Assembly: GCA_047602465.1 (NCBI GenBank)
Contig: JASGHF010000001.1
Span: forward strand, 496,001 to 560,000
Direction: 5' to 3'
Source of the DNA: JADZAI01 sp047602465
Lineage (GTDB): Bacteria > Pseudomonadota > Alphaproteobacteria > Micropepsales > Micropepsaceae
DNA: 64,000 bases
The notes beneath the pieces are model-generated. The model searched no databases. It had not been told where the DNA came from and was given only the letters and a program-made list of their open reading frames with translations. Position 1 is the first letter of the stretch. Every line of letters starts with the position of its first letter. Of this stretch, positions 1 to 8,945 are shown one piece after another. The position numbers and the translations under genes are program-made.

Positions 1-1596
1 TTCAGACAGAGGGAAACCGAGACGCAGACCACCACCAATCGTCGTCGCTTCATATGACGACTTTTCGTAGCGCGAAGTGATGTTGTAAGCCTCGATACCC
101 GCAGCAAGGTTGCGATCCAGGAAGTACGGTTCGGTAAAGCGGAAATCGAACTGTTTGCGATACGAGGACAGGCTGGCGCGCAAACGCAGGAACTGACCAC
201 GCCCGAGCAGATTGCGCTCGGAAACCGAAATATCGCCGACGACGCCTTCCTGGCTGGAATAGCCGATACCGAACTGAAGTTCGCCTGTCGTCGTTTCTTC
301 GACGCCAACGTTCAGAATGGTTTTGTCAGGAGCCGACCCAGCCTCTTCCGAAACATCCACGCCCTTGAAGTAACCGAGAGCGCGGACGCGAGTCTTCGAC
401 CGATCGACCAGAACCTTGTTGTATGCATCCCCCTCGGCAAGGCGGAACTCACGGCGGATCACCTTATCGAGCGTGCGCGTGTTACCAATGATGTTGATGC
501 GTTCGACGTAGACGCGCGGCCCCTGCTCGACCACGAATACGACGTTGATGAGGCGCCCTTCGGAGTCGCGCTTCACGCGAGGCTTCACCTCGGCGAACGC
601 GTAGCCATGCGACCCCGCATAGTATGTCAGCGCGTCGACCGTCTTCTCGACGAGTTCGGAGTTGTAGACATCGCCCGTCTCAAAGACGACCAAGTCCGAC
701 ATTTCGTCGACTGATAGCTCGGCGACCTGCGACTCGATCTGCACTTCGCCGAACGAATACTGCTCACCTTCCTCAAGATTGAAGGTCAGATAGAAGCCGC
801 TCTTGTCGCGCGCGAGTTCGGCGATCGACGAGACCACCCGGAAGTCGGCGTAGCCATTGCGCAGGTAGAACTTACGAAGCTGCTCGCGGTCGAATGTAAC
901 GCGATCGGGATCGTAGTTATCCTGGCTTGCGAAGAACTTCCACCACTCGCTTTCAGTGGTCACGATCTCCTGGCGGAGTTCGCGATCGGAGAAGACCCGG
1001 TTGCCGATGAAGCTGATATCGAGAATGCCCGTCGATGGGCCTTCGTTGATCTCGTAGACCAGATCAACACGGTTCTGCGGCAGCTCGATGATCTTCGGGT
1101 CGATCGTCGCCGCGAAGCGGCCAGAGCGCCGATACAGTTCCAGCATGCGCTGAACATCGGACTGCACCTTCGAGCGCGTCAAAATCTGACGCGGGCCGAG
1201 CTGCGCTTCCTTGCCGAGTTCATCGGCGTCGAGGCGGTCGTTGCCTTCATAATTGACCGAGTTGATGACCGGGTTCTCGATCACGTCGATAGAAACGACG
1301 CCGCCTGTCTGGCGAACGGTCACATCGGCAAAGAGACCCGTCGACGACAGAGCCTTCAACGCCTGGTCGCCCAGCGCATCGCTATAACGCTGACCTTCCG
1401 TGAAAGGCAGATACTGACGGATCGTCGCCTCTTCGATACGGCGCGTACCGGTCACTTCGATCCGCGTAATGATTGGTCCGTTCGCTGCCGGTCGGTAGTC
1501 AACAGCAGCGGGCTGCTCGGCCGGAGCCTGCGCCAACGCGAAAGGGCTGGCGGTCGCCAACAAGACTCCAGCCAAGGCGATTAGTTTGCGCTTCAT
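1..1596 (-). CDS. bamA: Outer membrane protein assembly factor BamA (5' part, cut by window edge)
   Basis: Core subunit of the BAM complex, which inserts beta-barrel proteins into the outer membrane. The visible 532 codons start with a signal peptide (MKRKLIALAG, then a hydrophobic stretch ending near ALAQA). POTRA domains follow, first recognisable by ITRIEVTGTRRIEEATI and last by VERINIIGNTRTLDKVI. The start of the barrel appears with ELQFGIGYSSQEG and ERNLLGRGQ. The stop codon lies outside the window, so roughly the last third of the barrel is missing by truncation of the window, not of the gene. It sits directly downstream of rseP with a 54-base gap, the usual alphaproteobacterial order. 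Identification is secure. Confidence 0.96.
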   Translation of the reverse strand, partial: MKRKLIALAGVLLATASPFALAQAPAEQPAAVDYRPAANGPIITRIEVTGTRRIEEATIRQYLPFTEGQRYSDALGDQALKALSSTGLFADVTVRQTGGVVSIDVIENPVINSVNYEGNDRLDADELGKEAQLGPRQILTRSKVQSDVQRMLELYRRSGRFAATIDPKIIELPQNRVDLVYEINEGPSTGILDISFIGNRVFSDRELRQEIVTTESEWWKFFASQDNYDPDRVTFDREQLRKFYLRNGYADFRVVSSIAELARDKSGFYLTFNLEEGEQYSFGEVQIESQVAELSVDEMSDLVVFETGDVYNSELVEKTVDALTYYAGSHGYAFAEVKPRVKRDSEGRLINVVFVVEQGPRVYVERINIIGNTRTLDKVIRREFRLAEGDAYNKVLVDRSKTRVRALGYFKGVDVSEEAGSAPDKTILNVGVEETTTGELQFGIGYSSQEGVVGDISVSERNLLGRGQFLRLRASLSSYRKQFDFRFTEPYFLDRNLAAGIEAYNITSRYEKSSYEATTIGGGLRLGFPLSE

Positions 1597-1650
1597 GCCG
1601 CCAATACCGATCGAAAATCGAACTCAGACGCAAACCTATCAACTGGCCTG

Positions 1651-2796
1651 TCAGGACCAGAAGATACGCATAACGTCGTTCCATGTGGCGAATAGCATGA
1701 GGCCAAGGACAAGCGCCAGACCCATGCGAAGCCCGTATTCCTGCGCCTGATCGCCCATCGGGCGACGCCGGACGGCCTCAATGCCGTAGTAGAGGAGATG
1801 GCCGCCATCCAGCATCGGAATCGGGAACAGGTTGAGCAGCCCAACCGAGACCGAAAGGACCGCCATGAGCTGAATGAGGGCGAGCAAGCCCAGGGTCGCT
1901 ATCTCACCGGAGGTCTTCGCGATTCCCAAAGGCCCCGAAAGCTGTCGGGGATCCTCGCGCCCGGTGATCAGGCGGCCGAGAAAGGTCATCGTGTGCTCGA
2001 CGATGAGATAGACTTGGCCTGCGCCGGCAGCTACGGCGCTAAACGGGTCAAGCCGCTCGAAAACAGCCGAATTTCTGCCCAAACTGCCGACGCCGAGCCG
2101 GTAGACGGCGAACTTGTTTCCGAAACGGTCCACCTCTTCGATACGCTGAGGGCTTGCGGTTACCGACATCCGCTGGCCGTCACGTAAGATATCCACCGCC
2201 ACAGGGTCACCGCCCGCGAGGTAGGCGAGTTGGACGATATCGGAAAAGCTGGCGACGCGGCGGCCGCCTATTGCCAAAATCGTGTCGCCGGGCTGGAGGC
2301 CAGCCTGCTCAGCAGCGCTGCCCTCAAGCACCTGGCCGACAACGGGCGGAATATAGTCTTTTCCCGCCGTTATATAGATCGACGCGAAGACCATGACAGC
2401 GAATAGGAAATTCGTGAACGGGCCCGCAGCGACGATCAGCGCTCGTTGCCATAGCGGCTTGAAGTGAAACGAGCGCGCGGCCTCGGGATCGACCGCAATC
2501 TTCTCCAGCCGCTCCTTGTTGGGGAGCGAGCTCGCATCCTCGTCGCCCCAGAATTTCACATACCCGCCCAAAGGCAGCCAGCCGACTTTCCACTCGGTAC
2601 CGTGGCGATCTTTCCACCGCGCAATCGAGCGGCCAAACCCGATGGAGAATGCCTCGATACGCGTGCCGAACATCCGGCCAACCCAGAAATGCCCGGACTC
2701 GTGCACGAACACGACGACGCCGAGGACAAGCAGGAACGGCAGGATGTAACCGAGACCGCCGCCGACAAAGCCTGTAACAGCGCTAAAAGCGTCCAT
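1651..2796 (-). CDS. rseP: RIP zinc metalloprotease RseP (site-2 protease)
   Basis: Intramembrane protease that cleaves membrane-anchored regulators such as anti-sigma factors. The 381-residue product has the zinc motif HESGH at residues 32-36 in the first transmembrane segment. A PDZ region lies near residues 115-200 (GLQPGDTILAIGGRRV). The second active-site motif, with the LDG aspartate at about residue 330 (FPIPMLDGGH), is in a later transmembrane segment. A terminal hydrophobic helix ends the protein. Length and motif order fit the family. It lies 10 bases downstream of dxr and upstream of bamA, so it is probably in the same long operon. Confidence 0.96.
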   Translation of the reverse strand: MDAFSAVTGFVGGGLGYILPFLLVLGVVVFVHESGHFWVGRMFGTRIEAFSIGFGRSIARWKDRHGTEWKVGWLPLGGYVKFWGDEDASSLPNKERLEKIAVDPEAARSFHFKPLWQRALIVAAGPFTNFLFAVMVFASIYITAGKDYIPPVVGQVLEGSAAEQAGLQPGDTILAIGGRRVASFSDIVQLAYLAGGDPVAVDILRDGQRMSVTASPQRIEEVDRFGNKFAVYRLGVGSLGRNSAVFERLDPFSAVAAGAGQVYLIVEHTMTFLGRLITGREDPRQLSGPLGIAKTSGEIATLGLLALIQLMAVLSVSVGLLNLFPIPMLDGGHLLYYGIEAVRRRPMGDQAQEYGLRMGLALVLGLMLFATWNDVMRIFWS

Positions 2797-2806
2797 ACGG
2801 TTCTTT

Positions 2807-3979
2807 CTAGTTCAGGTAGTCGGCGGCAACGCGCCGGGCGACCATATCAAGTTCTCCAACTTCAGCCAAAGTCGTGGGGCCACCCCACCCTTCTCTGGCA
2901 CCCGTTTCGAGGGTGCCGGCAACGACTGGCGCAATCCTACCGAATGGTATGCGGCCCTGCAAAAAGGCTTCAACCGCGACCTCGTTGGCGGCGTTGAGGA
3001 CCGCCGGAGCGCGTCCACCCTCCGCGAGCGCGGACTGCGCCAAACCGAGGCAAGGGAATCGGATGTTATCCACAGCCTCGAAGGTTAAACCCCCGATCGC
3101 GGCGAGATCGAGGCGTGTGCTGTTGGTTGAAAGCCGGCCCGGCCAGGCCAAAGCATGCGCGATTGGGATCCGCATGTCGGGTGCCCCCATATGCGCCAAG
3201 ACGGAGCCGTCGCTGTAGGAAACCAGGCTGTGGATGATCGATTGCGGATGAACCAACACCTCCAGCTGCTCAAGCGGCGTGCCGAAAAGATAGTGGGCCT
3301 CAATCAACTCCAGACCCTTGTTCATGAGGCTGGCAGAATCCACAGATATCTTCGCGCCCATACGCCAAGTCGGATGTCGGCAGGCCTCCTCCGGCGAGGC
3401 AGCATCGATCTGCGCCCGTGTCCAAGTCCGGAACGGCCCCCCGGACGCTGTGATCTGGATACGCTCTATCGATCCTGGCCGCTCGAAGTCATAGATTTGA
3501 AATATTGCATTATGTTCGCTGTCGACGGGCAGCAAACGCGCACCGCTTTTTCTGACTTCCGCCATGAAGAGATCGCCTGCGCTAACAAGACACTCCTTGT
3601 TAGCCAGAGCGACGGTCCCGCCATTGCGGACCGCCGCGATTGTCGGCGCCAAACCCGCGGCGCCAACAATTGCGGCCATCGTCCAGTCGGCAGGGCGCGT
3701 CGCAGCTTCCGCAACGGCGGCCCGGCCGCCAGCGGCCTCGATACCCGAACCCTGAAGACGGTGGCGCAATTCCGGAAGCGCCGCCTCGTCCGCGACCACG
3801 GCCAGTTTGGCGCCAATGGCGATCGCCTGCTCCGCAAGAGCCGCCGCATTGGAGTTCGCCGTCAACGCCTCGACCTCGAACGCGAATGCCCCGCTTGTTC
3901 GAACCTGCCGCAGCACGTCAAGCGTCGACCCGCCGACGGAGCCGGTCGATCCGAGGATCGTGATCCGGCGCACCGTCAC
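2807..3979 (-). CDS. dxr: 1-deoxy-D-xylulose 5-phosphate reductoisomerase
   Basis: Second enzyme of the MEP pathway: converts 1-deoxy-D-xylulose 5-phosphate to 2-C-methyl-D-erythritol 4-phosphate with NADPH. The 390-residue product opens with the nucleotide-binding loop ILGSTGSVG at residues 8-16. It also carries the metal and substrate motif PVDSEHNAIFQ, the flexible-loop region ITASGGPF, and a C-terminal NAANEVAVEAF segment. The start codon is GTG, and its last bases overlap the cdsA stop (GTGA), indicating translational coupling. Adjacent uppS uses isoprenoid products of this pathway. Confidence 0.96.
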   Translation of the reverse strand: MTVRRITILGSTGSVGGSTLDVLRQVRTSGAFAFEVEALTANSNAAALAEQAIAIGAKLAVVADEAALPELRHRLQGSGIEAAGGRAAVAEAATRPADWTMAAIVGAAGLAPTIAAVRNGGTVALANKECLVSAGDLFMAEVRKSGARLLPVDSEHNAIFQIYDFERPGSIERIQITASGGPFRTWTRAQIDAASPEEACRHPTWRMGAKISVDSASLMNKGLELIEAHYLFGTPLEQLEVLVHPQSIIHSLVSYSDGSVLAHMGAPDMRIPIAHALAWPGRLSTNSTRLDLAAIGGLTFEAVDNIRFPCLGLAQSALAEGGRAPAVLNAANEVAVEAFLQGRIPFGRIAPVVAGTLETGAREGWGGPTTLAEVGELDMVARRVAADYLN

Positions 3980-4836
3980 GGGGCGATCCCGGCGAAGGGG
4001 AAATCGGGCCAGAGCAGCTTGATCGCCGCCATGGCCAGCGTGGCCGCCAGCAAGCTGTCCATTCGATCGAGAAAGCCGCCATGTCCAGGTATGACGGCGC
4101 CGGCATCCTTCGCCTGAAAGCGGCGCTTGACTGCAGATTCAAGTACATCACCGGCTTGCCCGACGATTGCGAGCACAATGATCGCTCCGACGATCGAGCC
4201 GTCCGGCGCTCGACCGGCGATCCCCGCGAAGATGAGGCCGATGCCAACCGCGCCGATAGTGCCTCCGAAAAACCCCGACCAGGTCTTCTTCGGCGAAATG
4301 CGAGGAGCCATAAGCGGGCCGCGGAATATCCGGCCCGCGATCATTGCCCAGCTATCGGTCGCCCACACGACGAAAAGGAACCAAAGAGTAGTGATCCAGC
4401 CCTCGGGAAGGCCACGCAACCAGAGCAACGCAATCGCCGGAATTCCGAGGTAAAGCGGCAGCGCAAAGGCCCAGCGGCGGTGCCGGCGCTTGACTTGCGC
4501 GTAGGCGAACGAGAGCAGCGCGCCAAAGCCTGCAGCCGCGAAAGCAAAAGGATACATGTTCAGAACAGCGAAAGCTGCTGCAGCCGTGATAGCAAATGTT
4601 GCGATAGCAATACCGATCCAGTCGACCGGCTGCTGAGTCATCCGCTCCCACTCATAAGCCATCAACCCACAGGCGACGGCGACCCATGCCGCGAAGGCCC
4701 ACCCGCCCAGCCAGACGACCAAGAGCGCAATGCCGAAGAGAACCAGAGCAGATGCCAGACGGATCCCAAAATCACCGCCGAGCGGCCCCCAGATAGAGCG
4801 CGGCGCCGGCGCCGGTTGATCCCCGGTAGAGGTCAT
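3976..4836 (-). CDS. cdsA: Phosphatidate cytidylyltransferase
   Basis: Makes CDP-diacylglycerol from phosphatidate and CTP, the entry to phospholipid synthesis, in the inner membrane. The protein of about 286 residues is very hydrophobic with multiple predicted helices. It ends in the family signature: SAVKRRFQAKDAG followed by PGHGGFLDRMDS. I chose the start MTSTGDQPAP at 4836 because it overlaps the uppS stop as ATGA. An upstream in-frame ATG at 4926 would give a longer protein lying within uppS and is less likely. Confidence 0.94.
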   Translation of the reverse strand: MTSTGDQPAPAPRSIWGPLGGDFGIRLASALVLFGIALLVVWLGGWAFAAWVAVACGLMAYEWERMTQQPVDWIGIAIATFAITAAAAFAVLNMYPFAFAAAGFGALLSFAYAQVKRRHRRWAFALPLYLGIPAIALLWLRGLPEGWITTLWFLFVVWATDSWAMIAGRIFRGPLMAPRISPKKTWSGFFGGTIGAVGIGLIFAGIAGRAPDGSIVGAIIVLAIVGQAGDVLESAVKRRFQAKDAGAVIPGHGGFLDRMDSLLAATLAMAAIKLLWPDFPFAGIAP

Positions 4837-5567
4837 GCCGCCTCGCCCGCGCCGCCAAAGCGCCGCTGACGGCGTCCGAACTCCTCGATGGCAGCTTCCA
4901 AGGCCTTGCGGTCGAAGTCCGGCCACAGCGTGTCGGTAAAAACGAACTCGGCATAGGCCGACTGCCAGATCAGGAAGTTCGAAAGGCGCTGCTCTCCGCT
5001 GGTGCGGATGACGAGATCGGGGTCAGGCACGCCCGCCGTATGGAGGTAACCAGAGATGACCGCTCGGTCGATCGCCTCGGGCGTCAACGTACCGGCCTGA
5101 GCTTCCCGGGCTATGGCGCGGACAGCGTCGACAATCTCGTCCTGGCCACCATAGTTGAACGCGATGGTCAGGTTGAGGCCGGTGTTTTGTGCCGTCATTT
5201 CGCGGCTTTCATCCAGCATCTTGAGGATGTCCGACGACACGCGGTCGCGTCCGCCAATGAAACGCAGGCGGACGTTCTTCGCATGCATTTCGGCGAGGTT
5301 GTCGCGGATGAAGCGTCGCAGCAGGCCCATGAGATCCGACACCTCGTGCGCATCGCGCTGCCAGTTCTCGGATGAGAAGCTGTAGAGAGTCAGATAGGCG
5401 ATGCCGATATCGTTGGATGCAGCCACAACGTTGCGGACGGCGCGCATACCGGCATGGTGCCCAAGTACGCGCGGCAGCAGCCGCGAACGCGCCCAACGGC
5501 GATTGCCATCCATGATGATGGCAACGTGACGGGGCAATCGCGGCGTGTCAGCGGCCCCTGAACTCAT
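4833..5567 (-). CDS. uppS: Undecaprenyl diphosphate synthase (cis-prenyltransferase)
   Basis: Builds undecaprenyl diphosphate, the lipid carrier for peptidoglycan, by adding isopentenyl units to farnesyl diphosphate. The 244-residue product has the catalytic loop IIMDGNRRWA with the key aspartate at residue 20. It also has the substrate region SSENW and the C-terminal signature DLVIRTSGEQRLSNFL. Length matches the family. It is coupled to cdsA by a 4-base overlap and lies 30 bases downstream of frr. Confidence 0.96.
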   Translation of the reverse strand: MSSGAADTPRLPRHVAIIMDGNRRWARSRLLPRVLGHHAGMRAVRNVVAASNDIGIAYLTLYSFSSENWQRDAHEVSDLMGLLRRFIRDNLAEMHAKNVRLRFIGGRDRVSSDILKMLDESREMTAQNTGLNLTIAFNYGGQDEIVDAVRAIAREAQAGTLTPEAIDRAVISGYLHTAGVPDPDLVIRTSGEQRLSNFLIWQSAYAEFVFTDTLWPDFDRKALEAAIEEFGRRQRRFGGAGEAA

Positions 5568-5597
5568 ATGTTTGCAGCTCCTGGACCCATGCAGACC

Positions 5598-6164
5598 TCA
5601 GACCTGCATGATCTCCTGTTCCTTGGCGGCAAGCGTCGAGTCGATCTCTTTGATCTCGGCATCAGTCGCCTTCTGGATGTCTTCGGCCTGCTTCTTGTGC
5701 TGGTCCTCCGAGATCACATGCTCCTTCTCGAGCTTCTTCAAGTGATCCATCCCATCGCGGCGAACATTTCGGACAGCTACGCGGGCGATCTCGGCGTACT
5801 TGCCGGCGAGCTTCGCCAACTCCTTACGTCGCTCTTCGTTGAGCGGCGGAATTGGGATGCGGATCAGCGTGCCATCGACCTGCGGGTTGAGGCCGATGCC
5901 GGCATTCCTGATCGCCTTGTCAACGGCCTGGACGGTGCCCTTGTCCCACACAGTGACCGTGATCATGCGCGGTTCCGGAACGTTGACCGTGCCTACAGCA
6001 TTGATCGCCATCTTCTGCCCGTAGGCCTCAACCGTGATCGGGTCGAGCAGAGAAGCCGACGCGCGGCCCGTGCGAAGACCCGCAAACTCCGTCTTCAGCG
6101 TCGTCAGCGCGCCATGCATACGGCGCTTGATTTCATTCATGTCGAGCGGTTGCGGCTGGGCCAT
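5598..6164 (-). CDS. frr: Ribosome recycling factor
   Basis: Splits post-termination ribosomes together with EF-G. The 188-residue product has the usual length and family sequence: GLRTGRASASLLDPI near the N-terminus, IPPLNEERRKELAKLA in the middle, and the basic helical segment VRNVRRDGMDHLKKLEKE. It lies between pyrH (27-base gap) and uppS, the usual order. Confidence 0.96.
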   Translation of the reverse strand: MAQPQPLDMNEIKRRMHGALTTLKTEFAGLRTGRASASLLDPITVEAYGQKMAINAVGTVNVPEPRMITVTVWDKGTVQAVDKAIRNAGIGLNPQVDGTLIRIPIPPLNEERRKELAKLAGKYAEIARVAVRNVRRDGMDHLKKLEKEHVISEDQHKKQAEDIQKATDAEIKEIDSTLAAKEQEIMQV

Positions 6165-6191
6165 ATCAGTTTCCCTCGGGCTGCGCGCAGC

Positions 6192-6926
6192 TTAGCCAGC
6201 GGCGCGGTTATCTTCGATTACAGTGCTGAGCGCCCTGCCTTGCAAGGCCAGCGCAAAATTACCCTTATGGTGAATGTCGAAGACGACGATGGGAATATTG
6301 TTCTCGCGGGCCAAGGCTATGGCGGCGGCGTCCATGACCTTCAGGTCCTGCGCCAGCACGTCGTGATGGGTCAGACGATCGTAGCGGACGGCCGCCTTGT
6401 CCTTCTTGGGATCGGCTGAATAAACGCCGTCTACCTGCGTGCCTTTGAAAAGCGCGTCGCACTGCATCTCGTTGGCACGGAGGGCCGCAGCCGTGTCGGT
6501 CGTAAAGAACGGGTTGCCTGTGCCGGCGGCGAAGATCACGACCCGGCCTTTCTCCATGTGCCGAGCCGCGCGGCGGCGGATATAGGGTTCGCAGATCGCG
6601 CTCATCGGAATCGCCGACTGAACGCGCGTAGGAACACCGATCTTCTCGAGCGCGTTCTGCATGGCGAGCGCGTTCATCACGGTCGCGAGCATACCCATGT
6701 AGTCTGCGCTTGCCCGGTCCATACCGGATGCTGCGGCGGACAGGCCGCGGAAGATGTTGCCACCTCCGATGACGAGACAGACTTCGGCGCCGGTTTCGAC
6801 GCCCTGCTTCACGTCACCCGCGATCTGGTCGACCGTTTCCAGGTCGATTCCGTAAGATCGCCCGCCCATCAGGGCCTCGCCCGACACCTTCAGAAGCACT
6901 CTTTTGTAGCGCAAGGGGTCGGTCAT
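6192..6926 (-). CDS. pyrH: UMP kinase
   Basis: Phosphorylates UMP to UDP in pyrimidine nucleotide synthesis. The 244-residue product belongs to the amino acid kinase fold. It begins KRVLLKVSGEALMGG, has the glycine-rich segment VIGGGNIFRG, and has FKGTQVDGVYSADPKKD near the nucleotide site. Length is normal. It lies between tsf and frr, a conserved neighbourhood. Confidence 0.96.
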   Translation of the reverse strand: MTDPLRYKRVLLKVSGEALMGGRSYGIDLETVDQIAGDVKQGVETGAEVCLVIGGGNIFRGLSAAASGMDRASADYMGMLATVMNALAMQNALEKIGVPTRVQSAIPMSAICEPYIRRRAARHMEKGRVVIFAAGTGNPFFTTDTAAALRANEMQCDALFKGTQVDGVYSADPKKDKAAVRYDRLTHHDVLAQDLKVMDAAAIALARENNIPIVVFDIHHKGNFALALQGRALSTVIEDNRAAG

Positions 6927-6970
6927 CTGGTCCTTCCGGGCGGGCGTTTCTTCGAGTTGGCGCGATCCTA

Positions 6971-7894
6971 TCAGCCTTTGGCGGCAGCCATGACTTCGGC
7001 TGCGAAATCGCTCTCTTCCTTCTCCACGCCTTCACCGAGCGCGAAGCGATGGAATCCTGTCACCTTCACAGCGCCGCCGATCTTGCCTTCGGCTTCCTTC
7101 AGGGCCTGGGCGACGGTCTTGCCGCCATCATGGATGTAGGGCTGATCCAGAAGGCAGACTTCCTTGAAGTAGGTCTTGATGCCGGACTCGACGATTTTCT
7201 CGATGATGTTCGCCGGCTTGCCCGAGGCTGCTGCCTTTTCGGTGAGAACGGCCTTCTCGCGCTCCACAACTACCGGATCAACGCCCGACGGATCGACCGC
7301 CAGCGGCTGAGACGCGGCGATATGCATCGCGACCTGACGACCGAGCGCCGCGAGTTCATCCGTCTTGCCCGACGATTCCAGACCGACGATCACGCCGATC
7401 TTGCCTGCGCCCGGAACGATCTGGGTGTGGATGTACGACCCGACCACACCCTGCTCGACCGCAATAGCGGCCGCACGCCGCAGCGCCATGTGCTCACCGA
7501 TCTTGGCGACAGTCGCTTGAACTTTCTCGTCAACAGTCCCGCCGCCCGGATAGGCAGCCGACTTGATCGCATCGATGTCCGCACCCGCCTTGAGCGCGAC
7601 GCTGGCAATGGCAGTGACCATTTCCTGGAATTCGGTATTGCGCGCGACGAAGTCGGTCTCGGAGTTAACCTCGACCACTACGCCCTTGGTGCCCTCAACC
7701 GCGATGGCGACGAGGCCTTCGGCGGCTGTACGGCCGGCCTTCTTGGCCGCCTTGGTAATGCCCTTCTTGCGCAGCCAATCGATTGCGGCCTCGATGTCGC
7801 CGCCGGTCTCGTTCAACGCATTCTTGCAGTCCATCATGCCCGCGCCGGTCTTATCGCGCAGGTCTTTCACCATCGCTGCGGTGATCGTGGTCAT
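6971..7894 (-). CDS. tsf: Translation elongation factor Ts
   Basis: Nucleotide exchange factor for EF-Tu. The start chosen at 7894 gives MTTITAAMVKDLRDKTG and a 307-residue product of normal length. The signature TGAGMMDCKNAL lies close to the N-terminus, followed by VVVEVNSETDFVARN. The frame stays open about 270 bases upstream into the rpsB-tsf gap and rpsB, but that part has no EF-Ts similarity. A strong hairpin separates it from rpsB. Confidence 0.96.
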   Translation of the reverse strand: MTTITAAMVKDLRDKTGAGMMDCKNALNETGGDIEAAIDWLRKKGITKAAKKAGRTAAEGLVAIAVEGTKGVVVEVNSETDFVARNTEFQEMVTAIASVALKAGADIDAIKSAAYPGGGTVDEKVQATVAKIGEHMALRRAAAIAVEQGVVGSYIHTQIVPGAGKIGVIVGLESSGKTDELAALGRQVAMHIAASQPLAVDPSGVDPVVVEREKAVLTEKAAASGKPANIIEKIVESGIKTYFKEVCLLDQPYIHDGGKTVAQALKEAEGKIGGAVKVTGFHRFALGEGVEKEESDFAAEVMAAAKG

Positions 7895-7918
7895 CGCACT
7901 ATCCTTCATGTGTCTCAA

Positions 7919-7953
7919 AAGAGCGGGCGGCCGCATCGTCGACGCGGCCGCCC
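7919..7953 (-). terminator. Hairpin between rpsB and tsf (attenuator or terminator)
   Basis: A perfect 10-base GC stem, gggcggccgc at 7925-7934 pairing with gcggccgccc at 7944-7953, encloses a 9-base loop. On the minus strand it is followed by GCTCTTTTGA, a short T run. The position between rpsB and tsf suggests partial termination that lowers tsf relative to rpsB. That role is inferred from structure. Confidence 0.6.
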
Positions 7954-7971
7954 GAACGAAATCGCAGATCG

Positions 7972-8736
7972 TCAGGCGGCGTCGGTAGCCGGCAGATCTT
8001 CCACCGGAGCTTCTTCCGAAGCGCCCAGGTCGACGCCGGAAGCGCCCTGGCTTTCCGAGAGACCTGCGATGATCGCACGCGAAACCAGGTCGCAGTACAG
8101 CGAGATGGCGCGCGAGGCGTCGTCGTTGCCCGGGATCGGGAAGTTGATGCCTTCGGGGTCGCAATTCGAGTCGAGGATCGCGACTACGGGGATGTTCAGC
8201 TTGCGGGCCTCGGCGATCGCGATCGCTTCCTTGTTCGTGTCGATCACGAACAGAAGGTCCGGCAGACCGCCCATTTCCTTGATGCCGCCGAGCGAGCGCT
8301 CAAGCTTCTCACGGTCGCGCTGGCGCTCGAGCGCCTCGCGCTTGGTAAGACCGACAGCACCGCCGTCCAGCGTCTCTTCGAGCTGGCGAAGGCGCTTGAT
8401 CGAGTTCGAAATCGTCTGCCAGTTGGTCAGCGTGCCGCCAAGCCAACGGTGGTTGACGTAGTACTGGGCCGACTTCTTCGCAGCTTCCGCGATCGGCTCC
8501 GATGCCTGACGCTTGGTGCCGACGAAGAGGATGCGGCCACCGGCAGCGGCCGTCTTCTTCACCTGAAGCAGGGCCTGGTGAAGCAGCGGGACCGTCTGGG
8601 CGAGGTCGATGATGTGAATATTGTTGCGGGCGCCGAAGATGAACGGAGCCATCTTGGGATTCCAACGGTGGGTCTGGTGACCAAAATGCGCGCCCGCTTC
8701 GAGCAGATCACGCATAGAAAAACTCGGCAAAGCCAT
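7972..8736 (-). CDS. rpsB: 30S ribosomal protein S2
   Basis: Small-subunit ribosomal protein. The start at 8736 gives MALPSFSMRDLLEAGAHFGH and a 254-residue product. A clear AAGGAG ribosome binding site sits about 10 bases upstream. Family motifs include HRWNPKMAPFIFG, RWLGGTLTNW, and the C-terminal IAILDSNCDPEGINFPIPGN. It is the first gene of the long minus-strand run toward bamA and is served by the promoter at 8868-8896. Confidence 0.97.
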   Translation of the reverse strand: MALPSFSMRDLLEAGAHFGHQTHRWNPKMAPFIFGARNNIHIIDLAQTVPLLHQALLQVKKTAAAGGRILFVGTKRQASEPIAEAAKKSAQYYVNHRWLGGTLTNWQTISNSIKRLRQLEETLDGGAVGLTKREALERQRDREKLERSLGGIKEMGGLPDLLFVIDTNKEAIAIAEARKLNIPVVAILDSNCDPEGINFPIPGNDDASRAISLYCDLVSRAIIAGLSESQGASGVDLGASEEAPVEDLPATDAA

Positions 8737-8843
8737 GTGCCGTAACTCCTTGACCGGTTGTTTCCGCCGCGGCCCTGAATGCCGGTCGAAACCGGACACC
8801 GGAAGGTGAACGAGACGACGCCCCAAAGGAGTTCCGCCGCGTC

Positions 8844-8873
8844 TTGACCGCGTGTGAGATGGCGCGGCTTATA
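8844..8873 (+). promoter_or_regulatory. Possible promoter for the plus-strand aminotransferase
   Basis: TTGACC at 8844-8849 and CTTATA at 8868-8873 are spaced by 18 bases, upstream of the gene starting at 8946. Its -10 overlaps the -10 of the divergent rpsB promoter, so the two would compete. The call rests on the motifs alone. Confidence 0.35.
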
Positions 8874-8896
8874 GGGCGCGCGCCATTCTGGCGCAA
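8868..8896 (-). promoter_or_regulatory. Probable rpsB promoter
   Basis: On the minus strand, TTGCGC (8891-8896) and CTATAA (8869-8874) are separated by 16 bases, with a G following the -10. This is the pattern often seen before alphaproteobacterial ribosomal and stable RNA genes. It lies about 130 bases before the rpsB start, leaving a leader of about 125 bases. Confidence 0.6.
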
Positions 8897-8945
8897 GCCC
8901 GGCCGGGCCATACATTATATTCATATCTTTCAACAGGTTACATCC

